Assembly: GCA_026705925.1 (NCBI GenBank)
Contig: JAPOZT010000004.1
Location: 1-64,000 of the forward strand
Source of the DNA: Gemmatimonadota bacterium
GTDB lineage: Bacteria > JAAXHH01
Direction of reading: 5' to 3'
Length of the DNA: 64,000 bases
Part shown: one piece after another, positions 26,194-34,510 of the stretch
Layout of the letters: each line of letters starts with the position of its first letter
How positions within the stretch are numbered: position 1 is the stretch's first letter
The notes under the pieces: model-generated
What the model was told of the DNA's origin: nothing
What the model saw: the letters and a program-made list of their open reading frames with translations, nothing else
Database searches by the model: none
Program-made: the position numbers and the translations under genes

Positions 26194-27018
26194 TCATTTC
26201 CCTTCAAGAAAGGTCTTGAGCGGCACGTCCTCTTCTTCCGGCAGATAGTAGCTGAGGGCGTCTCCCACCTCGCCGATCAACTGTTTCTGTAACGGCGAGC
26301 AGCGGTCCACGAGGGATTTCGGCATCTGGATGTAATCCATGGGCTTGACCCAGCGGTACGCGTACCCCATGAAAATCGTCCTGCGGTCGTGGCCGCACCA
26401 GTTGTGGCCGATACTGTGGAAGGTGCGCTGCTCGAACAGGAAGGCGCTACCGGCGGGCAGGTTCATCTGGATGGCGCCGTAGGGCCAACCCGTGGCCGGA
26501 TCCCTAGGCGGCTGCCCCGTGATCCGGTTGCTGCCGGGCACCAGCGAAGTGGCCCCCGAGGAAGGATCCGTCTGGTCACTCAGCACGTAGGCAATCTTCA
26601 GCAGGATCCGGGGATGGGGTTCCTGCATTTCGACGAAGGACCGGCCGCCGTCACGGTGCATGCCGTGTCCGCGCCTGACCTCCTCGGTGGGTTCCGGCCC
26701 CGAGGGCAACACGATGAGGTGGGAGGTAATCATCTGGATGTTCCAGCTGAGCGCGCCCCAGGCCAGGGGTATGGTCGCCGGCCAGTCGAGTAACTGGAGA
26801 AAGGCATCGTGGGCCACGATGCAGTTCCGCATGTTCAGATCGCCGCCTTTCCCCAGCGTATCCTCCTTCCGGGCCCGGTCGTACAATTCGTCGATGGCCC
26901 CGTTCAACTCCCCGACGACCGCCGGCGGCAGCGCGTCTTCGATAATCAGGTAGCCATATTGGTCGAGACGTTCCCGCTGTGCGTCGGTCATCTCGGTGTA
27001 CTGGTGTCCGTTTTCCAT
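26194..27018 (-). CDS. Phytanoyl-CoA dioxygenase (PhyH) family protein
   Basis: Probable Fe(II)/2-oxoglutarate oxygenase of unknown substrate. The N-terminal DAQRERLDQYGYLIIEDALPP and the iron-site His-Arg-Asp of GHGMHRDGGRS, the SGATSLVPGSNRI turn and the distal His in RTFHSIGHNW are visible. The start is uncertain: the ATG at 27018 is used (274 aa), with an ATG at 27051 possible. Its position between the substrate-binding protein and a sulfatase gene ties it to the same pathway. An oxygen-dependent enzyme in a unit served by an oxygen-sensitive maturase is noteworthy. Confidence 0.83.
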   Translation of the reverse strand: MENGHQYTEMTDAQRERLDQYGYLIIEDALPPAVVGELNGAIDELYDRARKEDTLGKGGDLNMRNCIVAHDAFLQLLDWPATIPLAWGALSWNIQMITSHLIVLPSGPEPTEEVRRGHGMHRDGGRSFVEMQEPHPRILLKIAYVLSDQTDPSSGATSLVPGSNRITGQPPRDPATGWPYGAIQMNLPAGSAFLFEQRTFHSIGHNWCGHDRRTIFMGYAYRWVKPMDYIQMPKSLVDRCSPLQKQLIGEVGDALSYYLPEEEDVPLKTFLEGK

Positions 27019-27065
27019 GTCAGTAATCGATCCTTCGATCAAAGTGTGCATTTCGCCCCGGCGCC

Positions 27066-28862
27066 TCAATAGTCTATGCGCCGGTCACTGTCCACGGCCT
27101 CCTGGCCGATGTAGAGGTCATAGTATGTATTTGCGTTTCGGTAATTTGGAAAGTTTCCCCACCGGTCTTCCCGGAACCCCTTCAGCCAGGGCTTGCGCAA
27201 CTGGTAGGCCTTGACATGCCAGAGGAAAACCGCAGCGGCCTCGGAAGCGAGAATCCCTTCGGCCTCGTCGTACATCGCCATGCGCGCCTCGTGGTTCAGC
27301 TCTCCGGCGGCCGCGTCGATCAGCCGGTCGAACTCCGGGTTCAGCCAGTCGTGGCGCGTGTACCCCCTGGGCTGGGACCGCCAGATGATGCCCAGCATGC
27401 TGTGGGGATCGGGAAAGTCGTAGTTGAACCCGATGATGCTCATGGGAAACTCCCAGTTGTACATGGCCGACCGGTACGCCGCGCCTTCCGTGTTCCGGAT
27501 GTCGATCTGGATATTCAGGTTCTCCTTGAGCATCTCCTGGATCGCCTGGGCCACCTGGCTGATGGCGGAAGCGGGCGTGGCGTCGGCGAGCCAGATATCC
27601 ATCCGCGGGAAACCCCTGCCGTCCGGATAGCCGGCCTCGGCGAGCAGCTGCCGGGCGAGGTCCACGTCGAACCGCTGGTGGTCCCGGTACTTGTCACCCA
27701 CGTAGCCGGGGAAATGCAGCGGCAGCATGGTGTATGCGGGGATCATCATGCCCTGGAGTATCGTCTCGTTCAGCGACTCTTGGTCGATGGCGTGGGCGAA
27801 GGCCTGGCGGACCCTGAGGTTGTCGAAGGGGGGCTCGCGCGTTCGGAAGAACAGATAAACCGTCGTAAACTGGTCGTAGGACCACGCCGGTTCGTTCCAT
27901 TCCGGATCGTCGCGCAGGCCGCCGTAGACCATGGGGCTGATGTCGATCACGTCGATCTCGTCGTTCTCGTAAGGCAGCAGTCCCATGTCGTTCGCCGCGC
28001 TGGCCGATCCGACCATGGCGTTGAATATGCGGACGATCTGGCGGAGATGACCGGGATTGGACCCGGTGTAGTGGGGATTCAGGCCGAACGTCATGTACTG
28101 GCCCGTCTTCCACGTCTCGAGCTGGAAGGGTCCGTTGGTAAGGCAGGTGCCGGCCAGGGCCCACTGGTCCCCGTATTTCTCCACCTGCCAGGGCGGGACG
28201 GGCGCGGAAGTGAGGTAGGCGGTGATATGGGGCAGGAAGGCGCAGGACTGCTCCGTCTCGATGACCAGGGTGTAGTCGTCCACCGCCCGGACGCCAACGG
28301 TGTCGACGTCGTCTGTCTCCCGCTGGTTGTAGGCCTTTGCGCCTTTGATGTCATAATAGAGAAAGGCGTAGACGTTGCCCGCGTTGGGATGGAGGAACCG
28401 CTTGAAGGTGAATTCGAAATCGTGGGCCGTGACGGACCGACCGTCGCTCCACCGCCCGTCCCGGCGCAGGTGAAAGGTCCAGGTCCTGCCGTCCTCGGAA
28501 GGTTCCCAAGACTGCGCCGCGCCGGGGATGAGTTCTCCGTTCAGTCCGAACATGACGAGCCGCTCGAAGTGGAACTCGCTTCCGCCCGCCACGTAGATCG
28601 AGACGCCCTGGTCCATGCTCTTGGGTTCCGCGGCCATGTACCGGAACACCTGGTACTCGAGGGGCGCGGCGTCGTCGGGCAGGCGCTCCATCAGCGCGGC
28701 GTGGGCCGCCTCCTTCATTTCCGCGGTCTGGCCGAAGAACAGCTCGGGAGCGCTTTCTTCAGCATCTTCCGGCGCCGTTTGACCGCCGCAATTCACGAAC
28801 GACAGCGCGAAGACGATCAGGAGCGTCACCGGGAATCGTCGCAGGATTAGCGTCTTCTTCAT
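27066..28862 (-). CDS. Family 5 extracellular solute-binding protein (peptide/oligosaccharide type)
   Basis: Ligand-capturing component of a Dpp/Opp-type ABC importer. The N-terminus is a signal peptide (MKKTLILRRFPVTLLIVFAL) with a Cys at NCGG that could be lipidated, though Asn just before it departs from the standard lipobox. The mature part has family landmarks: GAAQSWEPSEDGRTWTFHLR followed by DGRWSDGRSVTAHDFEF, and RQAFAHAIDQESL. The length is 598 aa. No permease or ATPase gene adjoins it. A paralogue lies at 40271-41932. It is placed between a sulfatase and a PhyH gene, so it may deliver the sulfated compound or its product. Confidence 0.88.
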   Translation of the reverse strand: MKKTLILRRFPVTLLIVFALSFVNCGGQTAPEDAEESAPELFFGQTAEMKEAAHAALMERLPDDAAPLEYQVFRYMAAEPKSMDQGVSIYVAGGSEFHFERLVMFGLNGELIPGAAQSWEPSEDGRTWTFHLRRDGRWSDGRSVTAHDFEFTFKRFLHPNAGNVYAFLYYDIKGAKAYNQRETDDVDTVGVRAVDDYTLVIETEQSCAFLPHITAYLTSAPVPPWQVEKYGDQWALAGTCLTNGPFQLETWKTGQYMTFGLNPHYTGSNPGHLRQIVRIFNAMVGSASAANDMGLLPYENDEIDVIDISPMVYGGLRDDPEWNEPAWSYDQFTTVYLFFRTREPPFDNLRVRQAFAHAIDQESLNETILQGMMIPAYTMLPLHFPGYVGDKYRDHQRFDVDLARQLLAEAGYPDGRGFPRMDIWLADATPASAISQVAQAIQEMLKENLNIQIDIRNTEGAAYRSAMYNWEFPMSIIGFNYDFPDPHSMLGIIWRSQPRGYTRHDWLNPEFDRLIDAAAGELNHEARMAMYDEAEGILASEAAAVFLWHVKAYQLRKPWLKGFREDRWGNFPNYRNANTYYDLYIGQEAVDSDRRIDY

Positions 28863-28938
28863 GATCTTTTCATCCTAAGCTTCGGGCGGGCCGGAAAACC
28901 TGCATTCGCGCCCGCTCCGGGCGGGTCGATCAGTCGGC

Positions 28939-30420
28939 CTACGCTCCCGGCGGATCGATACCCAGGCGGGTGAACTGTTCCGGCATGGCCTCACAGGCTT
29001 CCAGGTGACGGGCGATCCGTTCTGTGAACCGGGCTTCCAATGCCGGATCTTCTATAGGGTGCTGCTGTGCCGGGTCCGCTGCGACGTCGAACAGCTGGTT
29101 CCGGCCCGCATAGGATGCCTCGTCGGGGTGGTGCCGCGGGACCTTTCCGTCTGTGGGGATCTTGTACAACGGGAGGTTATAGGTGTGGCCGAAGTAACGG
29201 CCCGTTTCGACCCGGTCGTACACCTCCCTCGGATACCATCGGTTCAAACCGCCCGTGGGCATGGCCGTGTAGGCATACAGCGGCCCCGCGTCCTCGTTGA
29301 CCGGGTTGCGCATGTACACGTACCTCCCGTCCGTTAAGTTCATGGCCATCCCGAAATAGCCGAAGATGCCGTCTGCCCTGACGCTGTCGCCGTCCAGCAC
29401 CTTGCGTAGTGACCGTCCCTGGACGTGGGGAGGCGGCGGGGTATCGAAGTAGTCGAGAAAGGTCGGCATCAGGTCGATGGTCTGCGTGAGCGTTCCGGTT
29501 CGCGTGCCGGCCCGCTCGTTACCGGGCAGGCTCGCGATCAGTGGTATCCGGACGATCTCGTTGTACAGGGGCATGATATTCTTCATCCAGAAGTCATGCT
29601 CCGCCAGCATGGTCCCGTGATCCGTGGTGAACACGACCAGCGTGTCGTCCCACAGCCCCAGGTCGTCGAGCGTGTCGAATATCCGGCCCACCCAGTGGTC
29701 CGTCATCGTGAGCAGCCCGGCATAGCACTTCCGGATATGCTCGACCGCTTCAGGGGATTCGTGGACCTCGTCGTAACTGGGCCAGTCGTAGAACGGTCCG
29801 TCGTAATCGTCGCCGTACATGGCCCGGTACTTCTCGGTGCAATAGAAGGGTTCGTGGGGATCGAAGATCTCGACCTGCAGGAACCAGTCGTCGGACGCCC
29901 GGTTCGTCTTCAGCCACTCGATGGCCGCCTGCGCGGTCTTCGGACCGGAGAAGTCCTCCTCGCGCTGCTGCAGTTTGCGGTTGCCGAAATTCTGCTGGCT
30001 GAGTTGCCCCAGGTGGTCGGGCAAGGCCATGCGGTCCACGTGGGACGCCCACCAGTCGTTCTCCTGGCCGCGGAAGAAGTCCCAGGTGTTGAACGCCGTG
30101 TGATAGTTCTCGCCACCGAGTTCGAAGTAGTGGTAATGATCGGTCAGCAGGTGAGTGAAGACGTCATGCTTCCGCAACTCGCCCGGCAGCGTATCGTCGT
30201 AGGGCTCGATGGGCCCCCATCCCCGGTAGATGAAGTTGTACCGCCCGGTCATGAACTCCCGCCGCGCGGGCATGCAGGGCAGCGAGCCCACCCAGTGATT
30301 GTCGAAAACGACGCCCCGTTCGGCCAATCGGTCCAGGGCGGGCGTATGCACCCAGTCGTTGCCGTAAGTCGAAAGGTAGTCCCGGCGGACGGTATCAAGG
30401 ACTATAAATACACATTTCAT
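28939..30420 (-). CDS. Type I sulfatase (formylglycine-dependent)
   Basis: Sulfate-ester hydrolase of 493 aa. The N-terminal VFIVLDTVRRDYLSTYG has the first metal Asp, Cys49 lies in CMPAR followed by REFMTGRYN, and VVFTTDHGTMLAEHDFWMK supplies the distal metal ligands. All three elements are canonical. No signal peptide is visible. It begins 14 bases after the rraA stop, so the two are co-transcribed. Sequence around the Cys differs from the other two sulfatases here, pointing to a different substrate bond rather than a recent duplicate. Confidence 0.9.
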   Translation of the reverse strand: MKCVFIVLDTVRRDYLSTYGNDWVHTPALDRLAERGVVFDNHWVGSLPCMPARREFMTGRYNFIYRGWGPIEPYDDTLPGELRKHDVFTHLLTDHYHYFELGGENYHTAFNTWDFFRGQENDWWASHVDRMALPDHLGQLSQQNFGNRKLQQREEDFSGPKTAQAAIEWLKTNRASDDWFLQVEIFDPHEPFYCTEKYRAMYGDDYDGPFYDWPSYDEVHESPEAVEHIRKCYAGLLTMTDHWVGRIFDTLDDLGLWDDTLVVFTTDHGTMLAEHDFWMKNIMPLYNEIVRIPLIASLPGNERAGTRTGTLTQTIDLMPTFLDYFDTPPPPHVQGRSLRKVLDGDSVRADGIFGYFGMAMNLTDGRYVYMRNPVNEDAGPLYAYTAMPTGGLNRWYPREVYDRVETGRYFGHTYNLPLYKIPTDGKVPRHHPDEASYAGRNQLFDVAADPAQQHPIEDPALEARFTERIARHLEACEAMPEQFTRLGIDPPGA

Positions 30421-30434
30421 ATTATGTCATCTTT

Positions 30435-31169
30435 CTATTCGTCTTCTTTCCTGCCGTAGCTGTGTCCGCCCAGGATCGCCTTGATGTCGTCAGCCGACCG
30501 GGCGCGTTCGAAGGCGTCTATACGCTCCTCTTCCTCCTCCGCCAGCGCCGTGGCGTTCTCGAGCACCGCGTCCATCCTGTCGGCGGGAAACTTGCACGCG
30601 CCGTTCTCGTCCATGTGAATGATCTCGCCCGGCGCCACGTCCATGCCGCCCACGGATACGGGCACGTTCACCGCGTGCACGGCCTGGTCCCCGTGGCCCG
30701 GCGTGACGCCGCTGAGCAGGTACTGAACCTCCATCGGCCGGATCTCGTGTATGTCCCGCGACGGTCCGTTGGAAACCACGCCCACGCAACCCACGGCCTT
30801 TGCGGAAGCCGTCATGTTCCCGCCCGCCAATCCCACTTTTCCGGCGATCTCCTCGGGGAAATTCTGCCGGATCACGAGAATCGTCGGCCCGGGGGATTCG
30901 TCCAGGGCGTCGATGACATCGATGAAGGAGAGGTTCTTGAAACCCGGCTCGGGCAGGCCGAAGACGCAGGTGACGGCGTAGCCCACGGTGCGCCCGAGTT
31001 CGGGATACATGCATTTAATGGATTGGTCCGTGTACCAGTTCACCGCCCACGGGTTGTATAGACCGAGGCAGAGGGGATGGGTGGGATAGGTGGCCACCAC
31101 GTTGGTGATCGTAGGGGTGTCGAACTGTTTCAGCGCCTCCAGCGTCTCCTGCGGGGACCGCGTGGGCAT
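30435..31169 (-). CDS. RraA-family protein (aldolase/dimethylmenaquinone methyltransferase-like fold)
   Basis: Members include oxaloacetate decarboxylase/4-hydroxy-4-methyl-2-oxoglutarate aldolases and the RNase E inhibitor RraA. The core signature is seen as LAGGNMTASAKAVGCVGVVSNGPSRDIHEI, in which the Gly-rich loop and the Arg-Asp pair match the catalytic centre of the aldolase branch, and a later PGEIIHMDENGACKFP block supports it. The length of 244 aa is a little longer than RraA itself. A good AAGGAGCG site precedes the ATG. As first gene of the sulfatase run it probably acts as a retro-aldolase on an acid intermediate. Confidence 0.82.
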   Translation of the reverse strand: MPTRSPQETLEALKQFDTPTITNVVATYPTHPLCLGLYNPWAVNWYTDQSIKCMYPELGRTVGYAVTCVFGLPEPGFKNLSFIDVIDALDESPGPTILVIRQNFPEEIAGKVGLAGGNMTASAKAVGCVGVVSNGPSRDIHEIRPMEVQYLLSGVTPGHGDQAVHAVNVPVSVGGMDVAPGEIIHMDENGACKFPADRMDAVLENATALAEEEEERIDAFERARSADDIKAILGGHSYGRKEDE

Positions 31170-31257
31170 GCATCGCTCCTTCCGGGGTGCGTGCTGAAAA
31201 GAGGTAGGAAATCAGACCGTAAAATCGGTACGTCAAATCGGTGGAATGAACCCGGTG

Positions 31258-31286
31258 AATATGGTCCTGATTCGACGGGGTGTCAA
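31258..31286 (-). promoter_or_regulatory. Promoter of the rraA-sulfatase transcription unit
   Basis: On the minus strand a perfect TTGACA (31286-31281) is followed after 17 bases by CATATT (31263-31258; four of six). It sits about 90 bases upstream of the rraA start. No other strong promoter was noticed between the genes down to the maturase at 20277. Confidence 0.6.
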
Positions 31287-31397
31287 GCCGGTAATCGAGC
31301 CCGGCGGGCACGGCGAATCGACTGCGTGTCCAGCCGGCAGCCGGCCCCCGGTCGGTCGAATGACTTCAACTTTCACGCCGGGTCGGATCCACACGCG

Positions 31398-31931
31398 TTA
31401 ATCAGACGAACCGGACTGGAGCGACCGCTGCCACAGGGCTGTTGAGTAGAACTCGTAAGACGCGGCTTTATCTGGGACGTCGACGAGATGGACCGTAAAG
31501 CGGCACGGCACACCGTTGTCCGGCAGATAATCCCTGAAGAAGCTGCTATACGCCCGGGCATACGCTTCCTTCAGCCGATCCTGCTCGGCGGCGTAACCCA
31601 CCGGGTCCACGAGGGGATTCGGCGACTTGGGCTGGCACCCGAAGGCGTGCACTTCGATGAAGTCGATATCCCGAAGCGACTCGCACAGGCCGGCGTCAAT
31701 CAGCCACTTCTCCCAACTTTGAAAGACCAGGGGGATCTCCTGGTCCGGTTCCATCGAAATCAGTTCATCCCGCTCCAGCACACCCTTGGCGGAATAGCCG
31801 CCCGTGAGACCGGCGAAGTAGATCTTAAGGTCCCCATCCGGCTGCGCTTCCGTAACCAGGGCCGACAGCACCGGGTTTTCGCCGTGGTAATAGTAGGTCA
31901 GCTTGCCGCGCTTTTTGATGTTGAATGACAT
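31398..31931 (-). CDS. Hypothetical protein
   Basis: A 177-aa protein that I do not recognise. It starts MSFNIKKRGKLTYYYHGENP behind a strong AAAAGGAG site, so it is very likely expressed. It is soluble-looking, has aromatic residues spread through it (FAGLTGGYSAKGV, VFQSWEKWLID, FIEVHAFGCQPKSPN) and no membrane or signal segment. The second half is helical with charged residues. It stands between rraA and the divergent selD fusion gene without clear link to either. Confidence 0.7.
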   Translation of the reverse strand: MSFNIKKRGKLTYYYHGENPVLSALVTEAQPDGDLKIYFAGLTGGYSAKGVLERDELISMEPDQEIPLVFQSWEKWLIDAGLCESLRDIDFIEVHAFGCQPKSPNPLVDPVGYAAEQDRLKEAYARAYSSFFRDYLPDNGVPCRFTVHLVDVPDKAASYEFYSTALWQRSLQSGSSD

Positions 31932-32172
31932 TGATACTCCTTTTGGAAGTTCAGGTTTCTCAGGATCTCTCGCATACGGTTCACCGTGTTAAGGGAAGGC
32001 CGCATCGTCAGGATAATCTACTGCGCGTGTCAAGGTCGACCAGGTGGCGTAGTCGACTCCGTGAAGCGGCCATTTTCAGGTATTTTCCTAGATCATCATG
32101 GTCATCGGCCGATACGGTCTCGCGACTCATTATGGACTTTGGCCGTACGGACGCGCCGAGTATATTCCATTA

Positions 32173-34506
32173 ATGAACCAGACCGTCCCTTTCAAAAAAG
32201 ACCTCGTGCTGGTCGGCGGCGGCCATTCCCACGTGCAGGTGATCCGCATGCTGGCCATGAAGAAGGCCCTGCGCGGCATCCGCGTCACGCTCATCTCGGA
32301 CGAGTCCACCGTCTGCTATTCCGGCATGCTGCCCGGTTGCCTGGCCGGCCTGTACCGTCCCGACGAGATGGAAATGGAACTGAGGCCGCTGTGCACCTGG
32401 GCGGGCATCCGGTTCGTCCGGGCCCGGGTGGCCGGCCTCGATCCGGCCCTCCAACAAGTCTATTTCGACGACGGCCGTCCTCCCCTTGCCTACGATGCCC
32501 TTTCGATCAACGTCGGTTCGATTCCCAGGGGCATGGACACCCCGGGCGTGCGGGAACACGCCGTGCCCACGAGGCCGCTCGGGCTGCTGCTGAAGCGGGT
32601 TCACCGGTTCGAGGAAAACCACCGGAGCGACGGCCGGCCGTTACGGATCGTCATCGCGGGAGGCGGCGCGGCGGGCGTGGAACTGGCCTTCGCCATGCAC
32701 TCGAGATGGGGAGCGCGATTCGCGCCCGTCCAGATCACCCTCGTGGATTCGCAGGCGACTTTGCTGACCGGGCACCGTCCCCGGGTCGCCGCGATCATCG
32801 GGCGGTACCTCGAAGATAAGGGGATCGCCTGGCACACCGGCCTGCGGGTCACGGGCGTGGATGAGGCGGGCATCCATTTCGAGGATCATCCGTCCCTGCC
32901 CTGCGACTTCCTGCTCTGGGCCACGGGCGGAGCGCCGCCCGGTCTGATGAAGGAGACAAACCTGGAGACCAGCGGTGCCGGGTTCATCCGCGTCCGGTCC
33001 ACCCTGCAGGCCATGGGTTATGACAACGTCTTCGCGGCGGGCGATTGTATCGAGTTTCCTTCCCGTTCCCTGCCCAAATCGGGAGTCTACGCGGTCCGTG
33101 AGGGACCGGTTCTGGCCCGAAACCTCCATGCCTGGCTCGAAAACCGGTCCATGGTTCCCTACAGGCCCCAGGCCTCGGCGCTTGCGCTGCTCATGACCGG
33201 GACGCGCAACGCCGTCGCCAGCCGGCGGCACGTCTCCTTTCACGGCCCCTGGGTGTGGCGCCTGAAGGACTGGATCGACCGACGCTGGATGCGGAAATTC
33301 GAACCGGCGCTGCTGCCGCCCATGGACCCGGCCGGCGATGCGCCGTCCGCCCTCGATGCGCCATCCACCCGTGATGCGCACCCCGCCCACGATGCGCACT
33401 CCGCCCACGCTGCGCACGCCGCCGGTGACGAAGCCGGCAAAGACCCGGCAGTGTCGGCCATGCGCTGCGCCGGGTGCGGCGCCAAGGTCGGTTCCACCGT
33501 ACTCACCGGCGTGCTCGACGAACTGGACATATTCAGCCGCGAGGAAGTTCGGATCGGCCTGCACGACGCCGACGACGCGGCAATGCTTGAGATCCCTCCC
33601 GGCCGGTCGCTGGTACAGACCGTGGACGGCTTCCGGGCCTTTACCGGCGACCTGCACCTCTTCGGCCGTATCGCCCTGGTCCACGCCGCGTCGGATCTGT
33701 ACGCCATGGGGGCCGAGCCTCACTCCGCACTGGTTACGGTCACGCTGCCCTACGCGGAAAAACTCCTGGTGGCGAACGACCTGAGACAGCTCATGGGCGG
33801 CATCGCGGAAGAGGCCCGGCGTCTCGGGGTCACGCTCCTCGGCGGGCACACGAGCGAAGGAACGGAGACAGCCGTCAGCATAACCATGAACGGCCTGACC
33901 GGCAACGACGCCGTATTCAGGAAAGGCGGGCTGCGTCCCGGCGACGGGTTGGTCCTGGCCAAGCCCGTCGGTACGGGCGTCATCCTGGCGGCCGATATGC
34001 ACCTAAAGGCCCAGGGAAGCTGGGTCGATGAAGTCCATGAAGGCATGCTGCAGTCGAATGCGGAGGCGGCCGGGGTCCTTGCAAAGGCCGGCATTCCCGC
34101 CGTCACGGACGTGACCGGCTTCGGCCTGGCGGGACACCTGGTCGAGATGCTCGAGGCCAGCGGCACGGGAGCTGAGATTGAAATCGACCGGATACCGCAT
34201 TATGCCGGCGCGGCGGATTGCGTGGCCGCCGGGGTGGAGAGTACCCTGGCGCCGTCCAACCGGGAGCATTTGCAGAAAAGATGGCAGGTGGAGCCAGGAC
34301 CCGGCGCGGCGTACACGGCGGAGCCCGGCGCGGCGGACGGGCGGGACGCCCTCCTCTTCGACCCCCAGACCTCGGGCGGACTGCTGGCCGGCGTGCCTGC
34401 CTCCGGCATCGACGAGGTAGTCGCGAAATTGCGGGATGCCGGTTACGCGCAGGCGGCCTGCATCGGACGAGTGACCGACCGGAAACGGCACCTGCAGATC
34501 CGCTGA
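32173..34506 (+). CDS. selD: Fusion of NADH-dehydrogenase-like FAD domain and selenide, water dikinase
   Basis: The C-terminal part (from about residue 430) is selenophosphate synthase, which makes the selenium donor for selenocysteine and selenouridine from selenide and ATP. It shows the CAGCGAKVGS motif with the catalytic-position Cys and not Sec, the DDAAML metal site, RIALVHAASDLYAMG and the GGHTSEG loop. The N-terminal part (about residues 10-385) is a two-dinucleotide-binding oxidoreductase: LVLVGGGHSHVQV, IVIAGGGAAGVELAFAM and NVFAAGDC. A low-complexity Ala/His/Asp linker joins them. The start at 32173 (MNQTVPFKKD) precedes the first dinucleotide fold; an earlier ATG at 32098 is possible. 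The length is 777 aa. Confidence 0.9.
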   Translation: MNQTVPFKKDLVLVGGGHSHVQVIRMLAMKKALRGIRVTLISDESTVCYSGMLPGCLAGLYRPDEMEMELRPLCTWAGIRFVRARVAGLDPALQQVYFDDGRPPLAYDALSINVGSIPRGMDTPGVREHAVPTRPLGLLLKRVHRFEENHRSDGRPLRIVIAGGGAAGVELAFAMHSRWGARFAPVQITLVDSQATLLTGHRPRVAAIIGRYLEDKGIAWHTGLRVTGVDEAGIHFEDHPSLPCDFLLWATGGAPPGLMKETNLETSGAGFIRVRSTLQAMGYDNVFAAGDCIEFPSRSLPKSGVYAVREGPVLARNLHAWLENRSMVPYRPQASALALLMTGTRNAVASRRHVSFHGPWVWRLKDWIDRRWMRKFEPALLPPMDPAGDAPSALDAPSTRDAHPAHDAHSAHAAHAAGDEAGKDPAVSAMRCAGCGAKVGSTVLTGVLDELDIFSREEVRIGLHDADDAAMLEIPPGRSLVQTVDGFRAFTGDLHLFGRIALVHAASDLYAMGAEPHSALVTVTLPYAEKLLVANDLRQLMGGIAEEARRLGVTLLGGHTSEGTETAVSITMNGLTGNDAVFRKGGLRPGDGLVLAKPVGTGVILAADMHLKAQGSWVDEVHEGMLQSNAEAAGVLAKAGIPAVTDVTGFGLAGHLVEMLEASGTGAEIEIDRIPHYAGAADCVAAGVESTLAPSNREHLQKRWQVEPGPGAAYTAEPGAADGRDALLFDPQTSGGLLAGVPASGIDEVVAKLRDAGYAQAACIGRVTDRKRHLQIR
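33336..33420. repeat. Degenerate 15/18-bp tandem repeat encoding the NDH-SelD linker
   Basis: Successive units built on GATGCGCC/GATGCGCA occur five to six times. They encode a linker of Asp-Ala-Pro/His and Ala-His units between the oxidoreductase and selenophosphate synthase domains. Confidence 0.8.
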
Positions 34507-34510
34507 GCCC

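Noticed and set aside
32173-34506. Selenocysteine-containing SelD
   Set aside because: The catalytic-position residue in the GCGAKV region is encoded as Cys and no in-frame TGA is needed.
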